The notes under the pieces are model-generated. The model made no database searches, was not told the origin of the DNA, and saw only the letters and a list, made by a program, of their open reading frames with translations. From JBFHER01 sp041584055 (GTDB taxonomy: Bacteria; Bacteroidota; Bacteroidia; Bacteroidales; UBA5342): a stretch of 64,000 bases of DNA. The translations under genes and the position numbers were made by a program. The stretch lies in NCBI GenBank assembly GCA_041584055.1, contig JBFHER010000001.1, forward strand, positions 1 to 64,000, in the 5' to 3' direction. This document shows positions 38,021 to 47,045 of the stretch, in pieces (position 1 is the first letter of the stretch; every line of letters begins with the position of its first letter).

Positions 38021-39133
38021 ATGAGACGTATAATTGGATTGTTTTTGTTTGTGGCTCTGAGTATTTTTACAAATGCCCAGACAAATAGGCCTGAGGATGT
38101 AAAGAAGGCTATGAAACGGGTTGCCGACTGGCAGATAGAGCATTTTAAAGACACTTACAGTGGGCGAAATGAACCGCATCACCCCCTGGCATGGACCAAT
38201 GGTGCCTTGTATGTGGGAATGGTCAAGTGGGCTGAAATGGCGGATGATGACACCTATTGGAATTGGATGAAGCAAATTTCAGAAGCGCACGAATGGAAGT
38301 TACATGAGCGGATGTATCATGCCGATGATCATACAGTAGGGCAGATGTACATCGAACTGTTTCGAAAATATGGGGATGAAAAGATGTTGGCCCCGACACA
38401 AAAACAATTGGAATACATTTATTATCATCCGGCAAATACATCCTTACAGTGGGTAGGCAACGCTTTTTATAAGCATGATCGTTGGAGTTGGTGTGACGCC
38501 CTGTTTATGTCACCCCCAGTTTGGGCAAAACTGTATAAGGAAACAGGGGATGAAAAGTATCTTAACTTTTTGATGAAAGAGTTTAAAGCCACCACGGATT
38601 ATCTGTTCGATAAAAAGGAAAACCTTTATTATCGCGATCAAAGCTATATGGGTAAATTGGATAATGGGACTAAAATTTTCTGGGGACGTGGCAACGGTTG
38701 GGTGTTTGCCGGACTTACTAATGTGATGGAAGAACTGGATCCCGGCTCAAAGGAGTACAAATATTTTCTTAAAATTTATAAGAAGATGGCGAAAAAGCTC
38801 ATAGAAATTCAAACAGAAAAAGGACACTGGGCAATGAGTTTGCTGGGTGATGCGTTTTACCCAACGCCCGAAACCAGTGGTTCATCTTTCTTTGTATATG
38901 GATTGGCATGGGGAATCAATAAGGGTATTTTAGACAATGAGAAATATGAACCAGCAACCATCAAAGGTTGGAATGCAATGCTTAGCCATATTACCGAAGA
39001 TGGGATGTTGGGCTATGTCCAACCGATTGGTGCCGCGCCAGGAAAAGCATGGCCTGATAAAACCGAGGTTTATGGAACTGGAGCCTTTTTAAGTGCAGGG
39101 GCTGAAGTTTATAAGTTATTTGGTGGAAAATAA
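38021..39133 (+). CDS. Glycoside hydrolase family 105 unsaturated uronyl (rhamnogalacturonyl-type) hydrolase
   Basis: A 370-residue exported enzyme (signal peptide MRRIIGLFLFVALSIFTNAQ) with the six-hairpin fold. RWSWCDALFMSPPVW carries the catalytic Asp (D159), matching the YteR-type motif. FWGRGNGWVFAGL, PETSGSSFFVYGLAWGI and GAFLSAGAEVYKL are further family marks, and the length is normal. GH105 enzymes hydrate and remove the 4,5-unsaturated uronic acid that lyases leave at the non-reducing end, from rhamnogalacturonan or ulvan fragments. Its presence implies a lyase acts in this locus. A TTG at 37931 followed by TACCTTTA at 37950-37957 is a possible but imperfect promoter. A terminator follows the gene. 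Confidence 0.93.
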   Translation: MRRIIGLFLFVALSIFTNAQTNRPEDVKKAMKRVADWQIEHFKDTYSGRNEPHHPLAWTNGALYVGMVKWAEMADDDTYWNWMKQISEAHEWKLHERMYHADDHTVGQMYIELFRKYGDEKMLAPTQKQLEYIYYHPANTSLQWVGNAFYKHDRWSWCDALFMSPPVWAKLYKETGDEKYLNFLMKEFKATTDYLFDKKENLYYRDQSYMGKLDNGTKIFWGRGNGWVFAGLTNVMEELDPGSKEYKYFLKIYKKMAKKLIEIQTEKGHWAMSLLGDAFYPTPETSGSSFFVYGLAWGINKGILDNEKYEPATIKGWNAMLSHITEDGMLGYVQPIGAAPGKAWPDKTEVYGTGAFLSAGAEVYKLFGGK

Positions 39134-39197
39134 ACCTTTTATTGGTTTTATTTGAATAATTTTAAATAAGCTAACGTTCTGATAATCCCCTTTTAAG

Positions 39198-39237
39198 AAC
39201 CAGAATTGTGCGAAATATGTGCAATCCTGGTTTTTTT
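39198..39237 (+). terminator. Rho-independent terminator after the GH105 gene
   Basis: AACCAGAATTG (39198-39208) pairs with CAATCCTGGTT (39222-39232) with one mismatch and runs into seven T in total. It sits before the convergent AraC gene. Confidence 0.85.
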
Positions 39238-39252
39238 GGCACAGGTTAGGTT

Positions 39253-40131
39253 CTATCTTTGGGTTGTTCTGAATTCTTTTGGTGTAACTCCCGTTTTTTG
39301 CCTGAAGATGCGATTGAAATAATGATCCGATTTAAATCCCAAAACACAGGCAATCTCCTTTCCACTCAACTGTGAGCTAAGCAGGAGCTCCTTCGCTTTT
39401 TCAATCTTTAGCAATAGAAAATATTGCAACGGAGCCAAACCGGTTTGTCGTTTGAAATCACTTCTGAATTTCGAATAGCTGATCCTTAGATTGCTGGCAA
39501 GAGTCATAAAATCGATTTCTTCATCAATTTTTTCGTTCATAATATGTTTTGCCCGTGAAATCGGGGAGGCGTGTTTTAATTCTGACCCGTGTTGTGTATT
39601 GCAAAACTCTGTCACTAATTGCATGCAAATCGCTGATGCGGAGCGTTGAAATCCAAAAGGTTCTTCTTTAATTAGTTGGTGCAGCGTTTTGAAAAGTTTA
39701 GATACCAGTTGGTTGTTGAATTTTTGAGCCACAGGATGCGCTTTATTAAAAAAATAGTCCTTCATGATTTCATCAGCCATAGGGCCAGAAAACCCAACCC
39801 AGTGCTCTGTCCATCCTGATTTTTTTAGTGGTTTGTACCTATGCCATTCTCCGGGGAACACTAAAAAGCCATCTCCCGCTTGTATTTTTCGTCTCCCGGC
39901 TGATTTGCTCTCAAACACCCCGGCTCCTTTGGATATAAGTACCAGATGATATTCCTCAATAATACGCCCTGTTTCCCAGGAGAACATGTATGCACCGGGA
40001 TGTCCTTTTGAAGGATAATCCGAATCTTTTATATAGGTGGCATATCCGGTATCGTTAATAATAAAGCCCCATTTATGATCTAGCTCAGAAATGATGAGGT
40101 ACTTCTTGAAGCTGTTCAAGTCTGATGTCAT
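39253..40131 (-). CDS. AraC-family transcriptional regulator
   Basis: A 292-residue cytoplasmic regulator. The N-terminal 160 or so residues form a cupin-like ligand domain (ISKGAGVFESKS, DGFLVFPGEWHRYKPL). The C-terminal 100 residues hold two helix-turn-helix motifs (DFMTLASNLRISYSKFRSDFKRQTG and GKEIACVLGFKSDHYFNRIFRQ, here in parts) with the terminal TGVTPKEFR signature. It is convergent with the GH105 gene and divergent from the isomerase/rhamnosidase block, which it most likely controls in response to a released sugar. It is a second regulator beside the HTCS. Confidence 0.93.
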   Translation of the reverse strand: MTSDLNSFKKYLIISELDHKWGFIINDTGYATYIKDSDYPSKGHPGAYMFSWETGRIIEEYHLVLISKGAGVFESKSAGRRKIQAGDGFLVFPGEWHRYKPLKKSGWTEHWVGFSGPMADEIMKDYFFNKAHPVAQKFNNQLVSKLFKTLHQLIKEEPFGFQRSASAICMQLVTEFCNTQHGSELKHASPISRAKHIMNEKIDEEIDFMTLASNLRISYSKFRSDFKRQTGLAPLQYFLLLKIEKAKELLLSSQLSGKEIACVLGFKSDHYFNRIFRQKTGVTPKEFRTTQR

Positions 40132-40167
40132 TTTGTGTACCTAATTTGTCAAATTCTCCATTTTAAA

Positions 40168-40184
40168 AGATATATTATATATCT
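40168..40184. promoter_or_regulatory. Perfect palindrome, candidate operator
   Basis: AGATATAT-T-ATATATCT is a perfect inverted repeat with 8-base arms, 37 bases upstream of the AraC-family start codon. It could be an autoregulatory operator or simply AT-rich promoter DNA. Confidence 0.3.
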
Positions 40185-40404
40185 AATATTGGCATTAAAT
40201 ATACTAAAAATAGCGTAAATAGAACTTTTAGTGTGTGTGAATAAGAAATTGGTCTGAAGTGTTGTTACATTCTGCTGAGATATCAAATCATACCATTACC
40301 GAAGGCGATGGTCGGCTGAAATGTTTATGCTAAAACAGTATTATTACAATCTAATATCATTTCTAGTTTGTATTATGCTTTAAAAATCGGATTTGTCCAT
40401 GGTG

Positions 40405-40428
40405 GAAAGCATGCTTCGCATTGCTTTC
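40405..40428 (+). promoter_or_regulatory. Hairpin in the leader of the isomerase gene
   Basis: GAAAGCATGC (40405-40414) pairs with GCA (40418-40420) and TGCTTTC (40422-40428), with one bulged T and a TTC loop. No T-run follows, so it looks like an mRNA leader structure rather than a terminator. Confidence 0.4.
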
Positions 40429-40529
40429 TTCCGGATTGTCTGGACCTGTGCGATTAACGACTCTAAATAAGTAATGGAGGAGAACGTTTTTTAACGGTGT
40501 TTCAGGAAATATATCAAAAAAATATAGAA

Positions 40530-41942
40530 ATGGTGAAAATAGGTTTGTTCGGCATCGGTTTAAATACATATTGGGACCAATTTGATGGATTATTGGAGAG
40601 ACTAACTGCCTACCAAAAACAGATTGCCCATAAAATGGTGGAATTTGGTGCCGATGTGATGGATGCCGGTTTAGTGGATTCTCCCGGGAAAGCCAGGGAA
40701 TCCGGTGAATACCTAAAGAACAATGATGTGGACATTGTTTTTCTTTACGTGTCAACCTATGCTTTGTCTTCAACTGTTTTACCGATAGCTCAAAAGTTGA
40801 AATGTCCTCTCATTATATTAAATATTCAGCCGGTAGCTGCCATTGATTATGAAAGCTTTAATATGTTGGGTGATCGTGGAAAAATGACCGGGGAATGGTT
40901 GGCGCATTGTCAGGCATGTTCTGTACCTGAAATCGCCAATGTGTTTAATCGTGCCGGAATCGCTTACGATATTGTTACCGGTTATTTGGGTGAGCAGTCT
41001 GTTTGGGATGAAATACATGGCTGGATTGAAGCCGCAACTGTCGCAAGGGTGATGCGAAATAACCGTCTGGGCGTGTTGGGGCATTATTACGGCGGCATGC
41101 TGGATGTTTATACTGATCTTACCAAACAGACAGCCGCATTTGGTACACACATCGAATTGCTTGAAATGTGTGAGGTGAAAAAATACCACGACGAAGCGAC
41201 GGATGCCGAATTAGAAGCTAAAATAAATGAGTTCAACGCCACTTTTGAAGTCGTGGATGCATGCGAACAGAAAGAAATTAAACGTGCCGCCCGAACATCC
41301 GTTGCACTTGATAAATTGGTTGAAGCCCACAAACTGGGCGCTATGGCCTATTACTACGAGGGAGAAGCCGGTAACGACTACGAAAACATTGTCACTTCGG
41401 TCATTGCCGGAAATACATTGCTTACAGGCAAAAATATTCCGGTGGCAGGAGAGTGCGAAGTGAAAAATGCACAGGCCATGAAAATTATGGATTCCTTTGG
41501 GGTAGGTGGTTCATTCTCCGAGTTCTATGCCATGGATTTCAACGATGATATTGTGATGTTGGGCCACGATGGGCCGGCTCATTTTGCCATTGCAGAAGGA
41601 AATGTACAATTGGTGCCGCTTCCAATCTATCATGGTAAGCCTGGGAAAGGTTTATCCATTCAAATGACTGTGAAACATGGCCCTGTTACCATTCTTTCGG
41701 TAGTAGAAGACAAAGAAAAGGTATTTTTATTGGTAGCAGAAGGAGAATCAGTAGAAGGACCAATCCTTCAGATTGGCAATACCAATAGTAGGTATCGATT
41801 TTCCATTGGAGCCAGAGAATTCATAAATCAGTGGTCGAAGCAGGGACCGGCACATCATTGTTCAATCGGTGTGGGGCATATTGCCAACAAAATTGAAAAG
41901 CTGGGGCACATCCTTGATATGGATGTAGTTAAAATTTGTTAG
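40530..41942 (+). CDS. L-arabinose isomerase-family sugar isomerase
   Basis: A 470-residue cytoplasmic enzyme with no signal peptide, from the ATG at 40530 (MVKIGLFGIGLNTYW); an upstream in-frame GTG would only add 11 poor residues. The family interconverts aldoses and ketoses using a divalent metal. Counterparts of the E. coli AraA active-site residues can be recognised: AGECEVK (E308), FSEFYAMD (E331), LGHDGP (H346) and GPAHHCSIG (H442/H443). It is distinct from RhaA-type rhamnose isomerase. As the first gene before three GH78 and two GH106 rhamnosidases, it probably handles a monosaccharide released by them or by the side-chain enzymes. Whether this is arabinose, a deoxy sugar or something else cannot be read from the sequence. 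Confidence 0.85.
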   Translation: MVKIGLFGIGLNTYWDQFDGLLERLTAYQKQIAHKMVEFGADVMDAGLVDSPGKARESGEYLKNNDVDIVFLYVSTYALSSTVLPIAQKLKCPLIILNIQPVAAIDYESFNMLGDRGKMTGEWLAHCQACSVPEIANVFNRAGIAYDIVTGYLGEQSVWDEIHGWIEAATVARVMRNNRLGVLGHYYGGMLDVYTDLTKQTAAFGTHIELLEMCEVKKYHDEATDAELEAKINEFNATFEVVDACEQKEIKRAARTSVALDKLVEAHKLGAMAYYYEGEAGNDYENIVTSVIAGNTLLTGKNIPVAGECEVKNAQAMKIMDSFGVGGSFSEFYAMDFNDDIVMLGHDGPAHFAIAEGNVQLVPLPIYHGKPGKGLSIQMTVKHGPVTILSVVEDKEKVFLLVAEGESVEGPILQIGNTNSRYRFSIGAREFINQWSKQGPAHHCSIGVGHIANKIEKLGHILDMDVVKIC

Positions 41943-42013
41943 ATATAAATTTCAAAAAATAAAGCTGTGAAAAATATGATCAGCCATTAGAGAATGAATT
42001 ATTCAGTTCTAAG

Positions 42014-43747
42014 ATGAAAAAAATAGTAGTAACGATATTGATATTTGGCAGTATAATTGGATGTAATAACCCACATTCTGCACAGAAAGAGGGCGATGAG
42101 TACTCTTATAAAATTGAGCGCACTTACATTACACCAACTAGAATAGTTTGGAAATCTGGTATTGTAAAAAACACACAACAACTTCTGCAAGCAGGTAGAC
42201 ATCAAAGCACAACAAAAAAGAACGATTTGATAGAATTCAACAATAGCGATGGGACAGCCGCTATTTTATTGGACTTTGGTAAAGAGATGCATGGCGGTTT
42301 GGAGATTGTTACTGCAATGTTTAAGGGGAAAGAACCCATCAAAGTTCGGATTCGTTTTGGCGAGTCGGTTTCTGAGGCGATGTCTAACGTAGGCGAAGAT
42401 GGTGCCACAAATGACCATGCGGTGAGAGACATGAAACTAGCGCTACCGTGGTGTGGAAAAATAGAAGTAGGGAATACGGGCTTTCGTTTTGTACGCATTG
42501 ATTTACTGGACAAGGACCGGGTGTTGCATTTGAAGGAAATAAGTGCAATATCTGTTATGCGTGATATTCCTTATTTGGGTTCTTTTAAATCAAATGACGA
42601 ACGCCTGAATAAAATCTGGAAAACAGGTGCTTATACCGTTCATCTTAACATGCAAGAGTATTTATGGGACGGCATCAAACGCGACCGCCTCGTTTGGGTG
42701 GGGGATATGCACCCCGAAGTCATGACCATTCTTGCGGCTTTTGGAGCCAATGAGGTGGTGACAAAATCCCTGGATTTAATGGAAGAAATTACACCCCTCC
42801 CCGGTTGGATGAATGGTAAATTTCACTCATACTCTATGTGGTGGCTGCTTATTCAGCACCAATGGTTCATGAATACTGGTGATTTGAATTATCTGGAAAA
42901 ACACAAAGAATACATTTATGGCTTATTAGCAGTTTTAGAAGAAAATATTGATAGTGAAGGAAAGGAAAGTTTTGAAGGCGAGTGTTTCCTGGATTGGCCT
43001 ACCCGAAGTGACCAGGTTGAGGTGAGAAAGGGCATGCAAGCTTTGCTGGCCATGTCCTTCGATGCAGGTGAAGATATTGCCTTATCATTAAAAAACAATG
43101 AGAAAGCTGCGCATTACAAGTTGGTATCTCAAAAAGTGAAAAGTTATAAACACACGTTTCCTTCACGAAAATCGCCAGGGGCATTGTTGGCGATGTCAGG
43201 CATCTTAGATCCTAAAGTGGTAAATGATGACTTATTGGTAAAAGATGGTGTTAAAGACATTTCTACATTCTACGGCTATTACGTCTTAAATGCCATGGCT
43301 CTGGGTGGAAACCATCAAGGAGCAATCGATGTGATTAGAAAGTACTGGGGCGGAATGCTCGATTTGGGAGCCACCTCGTTTTGGGAGGATTTTGATATTG
43401 ACTGGTTGGATAATGCCGGGCGTATTGATGAAATCGTTCCCGATGATAAAGTGGATGTACATAGAACCTATGGTAAATATTGCTACGTTGGCCTCAGACA
43501 TAGCTTTTGTCATGGCTGGGCATCAGGCCCAACAGCGTGGTTGTCGCAATACGTTCTTGGTGTAAATATAGTGGCTCCTGGCTGTAAGAAAATAAGCATA
43601 GAACCACACCTGGGAGATCTGGAATGGGTGGAAGGAACCTATCCTACGCCTTATGGTCTGGTGCATATTAAGCATACAAAGGACAGTAAAGGGAACATAA
43701 AATCTGAAATAAAAGCGCCAAAAGAGGTTAAGATTATTAAACCCTGA
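42014..43747 (+). CDS. GH78-like alpha-L-rhamnosidase, short lipoprotein form
   Basis: A 577-residue lipoprotein (GSIIGC, C17). A short jelly-roll (about 60-180, LLDFGKEMHGGLEI, GFRFVRIDL) precedes the six-hairpin catalytic domain, which opens with LGSFKSNDERLNKIWKTGAYTV. The usual GH78 acid motif DCPxRExxGW reads DGIKRDRLVW, so Asp (D224) stands where the general acid Glu is expected. This looks like a recognisable variant subgroup rather than decay, because the rest of the domain is intact (GYYVLNAMALGG, HGWASGPTAWLSQYVLGV). It would remove terminal alpha-L-rhamnose or a modified rhamnose. It is the second gene of the block and is followed after 26 bases by a canonical GH78. Confidence 0.85.
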   Translation: MKKIVVTILIFGSIIGCNNPHSAQKEGDEYSYKIERTYITPTRIVWKSGIVKNTQQLLQAGRHQSTTKKNDLIEFNNSDGTAAILLDFGKEMHGGLEIVTAMFKGKEPIKVRIRFGESVSEAMSNVGEDGATNDHAVRDMKLALPWCGKIEVGNTGFRFVRIDLLDKDRVLHLKEISAISVMRDIPYLGSFKSNDERLNKIWKTGAYTVHLNMQEYLWDGIKRDRLVWVGDMHPEVMTILAAFGANEVVTKSLDLMEEITPLPGWMNGKFHSYSMWWLLIQHQWFMNTGDLNYLEKHKEYIYGLLAVLEENIDSEGKESFEGECFLDWPTRSDQVEVRKGMQALLAMSFDAGEDIALSLKNNEKAAHYKLVSQKVKSYKHTFPSRKSPGALLAMSGILDPKVVNDDLLVKDGVKDISTFYGYYVLNAMALGGNHQGAIDVIRKYWGGMLDLGATSFWEDFDIDWLDNAGRIDEIVPDDKVDVHRTYGKYCYVGLRHSFCHGWASGPTAWLSQYVLGVNIVAPGCKKISIEPHLGDLEWVEGTYPTPYGLVHIKHTKDSKGNIKSEIKAPKEVKIIKP

Positions 43748-43773
43748 TAACTAAATACCAAAGAGTAAAAAGA

Positions 43774-46700
43774 ATGAAACGAAAGATACATCTCAAATCA
43801 AACGCAACTATTTTGCTGTTCAGTTTGCTATCAATTTCAGTATTCGGAAATGGTTTGAAGACCCAGGATTTACGATGTGAATATCGCGTGAATCCATTGG
43901 GTATTGATAATGAGTCCCCTCGTTTAAGCTGGAAAATAATTGATCCGCTAAATACACGTGGGCAAAAGCAAACAGCCTATCGAATTCTGGTAGCGAGCAG
44001 TTTAGATAATTTGAATGGTAACAAGGGAGATTTGTGGGATTCTGGGAAGGTTGTAAGCAGCCAATCGGTGAACAATACCTATCAGGGACAGGCTTTAAAG
44101 TCTGCAACAAAGTATTTCTGGAAAGTAAAAGTGTGGGATGCTGATGGGAAGAGCTCTGATTGGAGTGAAGCCGGGTATTTTTCTATGGGCTTGTTAAAAC
44201 AATCGGATTGGAAAGGCGAATGGATTCTGAAACCGGATCAGGAAAAGACAGATCATAACTGGTATAGAAAAACTTTTAAGTTAAATGAAAAAGCAACATC
44301 TGCCTTTGTTTATGTAGGTTCTTTTGGTTATCACGAATTATATGTGAATGGTAAAAAAGTAACAGATAATGTAATGAACCCGGTTTCTTCTTATATGAAA
44401 AAACGAATTCCTTATTTGACCTATGATATTACTCAATTTTTGAATGTAGGTGATAATGTAATTGCCATTTGGCATGCAGCAGGTTGGGCACGTTGGGATC
44501 GCATTATTGATTATCGTAATCCACCGTTTGTGTTTAAAGCGCAAACGAATATATTGACTAGTAAGGGTGAAATGGTATTCGGGACTGATGAAACCTGGAA
44601 ATGTAAAAAAAGCCATAGTTCTTATTATGGCGATTGGGATATTTTAGATTTTGGTGGTGAAACCATAGATGACAGGTTTAAGGAAGATGATTGGAATGCC
44701 ATTGCATATAACGATGCTGATTGGGGCAATGCCAGTTCTTACAATGCTGAAAAATTAAATGCATCACTCGAAAAAATCAATGATTCTTTTGAGGTTAAAG
44801 AAGATAAACTAATAGGTAAAAATAAATTTAAAAATAGAAAATTCAGTAGCATTACCGCACAACTAAGTGCTCAAATGGTAGAGCCTCAAATTAAATTCAG
44901 AGAAATTACACCTATGGCCATCACCCAAAATGACGATGGTACTTATAGGGTAGATATGGGCGAAAACTATACGGGTTTTTTTGAAATGGATTTATTTCAA
45001 GGAAAAGAAGGAGATTCTATTGTATTTGAAATAAGCGATGTAGAAGATGTGCGATCTAATTGGAAGCAAAAAAGCAAATACATTTTTGGAAAATCGGGTG
45101 AAGGTAAATTTGCCAACCGTTTTAATGTGGCAGGCGGACGCTGGATGACCGTTTATGGCCTAAAATATGAACCTAACTTATCCGACATCAAAGGCTATGT
45201 GGTGACGAATAATCGTAAACAGATCAGTCAATTTGAATCATCAGATCCATTACTCAATAAAATATACAACATAAACCTTGCTACCTACTTAGCAAATACC
45301 ATGGACGGTATATTGGTCGATTGTCCACACCGTGAACGCAGAGGCTGGGGAGAAGTAACGGTTGCAGCCATGTATGGTGATGCGCTGCCCAATTTCGAGA
45401 GTGGTGCTTATATGGATCAATATCTGCAATATACAAGAGATGCACAACTTCCCGATGGTCAAATAAGGGGCATTATAAATGAAAATGACCGACCGTTTTT
45501 AATGTGGAAAGCCAATAATCCCTTAACGGTTTGGGAAACCTACAGCATGTTGGGCGACAAAAAAGTATTGGAAGATAATTACGACGCCATGAAAAAATGG
45601 ATGACGTGGATGTATAAGAATTCTAATTATGAAACAGGTGGCGCATTAATAACTGGTGAGCAAGGAGCTAGAGCATTTCCAGGCTTGGGTGATTGGTGTA
45701 CTCCGCGAGGTAATTTTTGGACTAGCAGTAATTCTCCTGCAGCCATCCATTTTAACAATTGTGTATACGCCTATATGTTAGACAATGCGATGCAAATCGC
45801 GAAGGTTTTAGGTAAAACAGAAGATGCCAGGATATATGCCGAACGATTAAAAGTGCAGCGCGAATCGACTCATAGACTATCATACAATCCAGAGACAGGC
45901 AAGTATGTGGATGGCTTACAGGTCGATCAGGCTTTTGCCCTTTTGGCTGGCGTAACTCCAGAGACTGAACGCAAAAAAGTATATGATAATTTGGTGGATA
46001 ATGTACTCTATAAATTTCCTTACTACGATACAGGAAGTTCAGGACAGGCATTGTACACACGCTATTTTATTGAATCGGGTGAACGCATGGATTTAATTTA
46101 TGAGCTACTTCGAGACAAGCACCACCCGAGTTATGGTTATTTTATCGGGCAAGGGAAAACTGTTTGGCCAGAGCGCTGGTCTGCTGTTGGAGTAAGTCAA
46201 ATTCATACCTGCTATACAGGCATTGGAGGCTATTTTATCAAAGGTTTTGGAGGCATACGCCCAAATGCTGATGGTGCAGGTATGCAACACATGCGTATTA
46301 AACCCACTCTTGTTGACGATATTGCTTTCGCAAATACTGCGTATGAATCCCTGTATGGTAATGTGGTGGTTAATTGGAAGAAATACGAAAAAGGAGCAAG
46401 CTTTCACATTGAAATTCCTGCCAATACAAGCGCAAAAGTATATTTGCCGGCGACTGATAAAAAGGTTGTGAAAGAAGGGAATACACGGGCAGAAAACGCC
46501 GAGGGAATATCCTATGCAGGAACAGAAAAAAGTGATGCTGTCGGAAACTATGTAATATATAATGTTGTTTCCGGTGTGTATGATTTTGTGGTAGAAACCT
46601 TACCCGAAGTATCCTTCCCTGATCCGATAATAGCGTCGCAAAACCTGGCCACTTTGGGTAGAATGAATGCTTCTTCTATGTTTATTGAAACCGAAAAATT

Positions 46701-47022
46701 ACCCGGGTTTGAAGCCTTTAAAGCCAACGACGAAGATGCAGAGACTTGCTGGTTAGCTGATGCCGCAAAAAATCAATATTTAGAAGTTGAATGGTTAAAA
46801 CCGCAACGCTTTAGCCAAATTGTTATTGATGAGGTAGATAATAATATTACGGCTTATAAACTTCAATACTTTGATAATGGTGATTGGATCGACCTTGTAA
46901 ATGGAACAACATGTGGTAGCAATAAAAACCATCGTTTTGAAACAGTTACAGCTACAAAGTGCAGGATATTTATGATGGATGCCCAAACGGCCCCCTCTAT
47001 TTCAGAGATAAAGATTTTTTAA
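43774..47022 (+). CDS. GH78 alpha-L-rhamnosidase with C-terminal discoidin-like (F5/8C, CBM32-type) domain
   Basis: A 1082-residue exported enzyme. Order: signal peptide, Ig-like rhamnosidase domain (about 30-140, LRCEYRVNPLGIDNESPRLSW), N-terminal sugar-binding jelly roll (about 145-330), a further beta domain, and the six-hairpin catalytic barrel with LVDCPHRERRGWGEV (general acid E521). C-terminal beta domain next (VVVNWKKYEKGASFHIEIP), then a final F5/8C-like domain (about 960-1082, FKANDEDAETCW ... YLEVEW ... ISEIKIF). It hydrolyses terminal alpha-L-rhamnosyl bonds, and the extra domain suggests attachment to a polymer. The next gene begins 23 bases later. Confidence 0.93.
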   Translation: MKRKIHLKSNATILLFSLLSISVFGNGLKTQDLRCEYRVNPLGIDNESPRLSWKIIDPLNTRGQKQTAYRILVASSLDNLNGNKGDLWDSGKVVSSQSVNNTYQGQALKSATKYFWKVKVWDADGKSSDWSEAGYFSMGLLKQSDWKGEWILKPDQEKTDHNWYRKTFKLNEKATSAFVYVGSFGYHELYVNGKKVTDNVMNPVSSYMKKRIPYLTYDITQFLNVGDNVIAIWHAAGWARWDRIIDYRNPPFVFKAQTNILTSKGEMVFGTDETWKCKKSHSSYYGDWDILDFGGETIDDRFKEDDWNAIAYNDADWGNASSYNAEKLNASLEKINDSFEVKEDKLIGKNKFKNRKFSSITAQLSAQMVEPQIKFREITPMAITQNDDGTYRVDMGENYTGFFEMDLFQGKEGDSIVFEISDVEDVRSNWKQKSKYIFGKSGEGKFANRFNVAGGRWMTVYGLKYEPNLSDIKGYVVTNNRKQISQFESSDPLLNKIYNINLATYLANTMDGILVDCPHRERRGWGEVTVAAMYGDALPNFESGAYMDQYLQYTRDAQLPDGQIRGIINENDRPFLMWKANNPLTVWETYSMLGDKKVLEDNYDAMKKWMTWMYKNSNYETGGALITGEQGARAFPGLGDWCTPRGNFWTSSNSPAAIHFNNCVYAYMLDNAMQIAKVLGKTEDARIYAERLKVQRESTHRLSYNPETGKYVDGLQVDQAFALLAGVTPETERKKVYDNLVDNVLYKFPYYDTGSSGQALYTRYFIESGERMDLIYELLRDKHHPSYGYFIGQGKTVWPERWSAVGVSQIHTCYTGIGGYFIKGFGGIRPNADGAGMQHMRIKPTLVDDIAFANTAYESLYGNVVVNWKKYEKGASFHIEIPANTSAKVYLPATDKKVVKEGNTRAENAEGISYAGTEKSDAVGNYVIYNVVSGVYDFVVETLPEVSFPDPIIASQNLATLGRMNASSMFIETEKLPGFEAFKANDEDAETCWLADAAKNQYLEVEWLKPQRFSQIVIDEVDNNITAYKLQYFDNGDWIDLVNGTTCGSNKNHRFETVTATKCRIFMMDAQTAPSISEIKIF

Positions 47023-47045
47023 AACAAGAACAGTTAACACTATCG

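Larger units (their letters stand above)
40132..40529. promoter_or_regulatory. Divergent regulatory region between AraC regulator and rhamnosidase block
   Basis: About 400 bases without a convincing gene. It contains an AT-rich palindrome at 40168-40184 close to the regulator start and a stable hairpin at 40405-40428 in the isomerase leader. Two similar sequences flank the hairpin: CGGATTTGTCC (from 40388) and CGGATTGTCTG (from 40432). These are candidate regulator sites. No exact TAnnTTTG was found. Confidence 0.45.

Noticed and set aside
42014..43747. The short GH78-like gene as a truncated pseudogene
   Set aside because: It has its own lipoprotein signal, a complete catalytic domain and a normal C-terminus. 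The altered acid motif looks like a subgroup trait.
46959..47045. Upstream extension of the first GH106 gene
   Set aside because: It overlaps the end of the GH78 discoidin-like domain and would bury the lipoprotein signal that begins at 47046.
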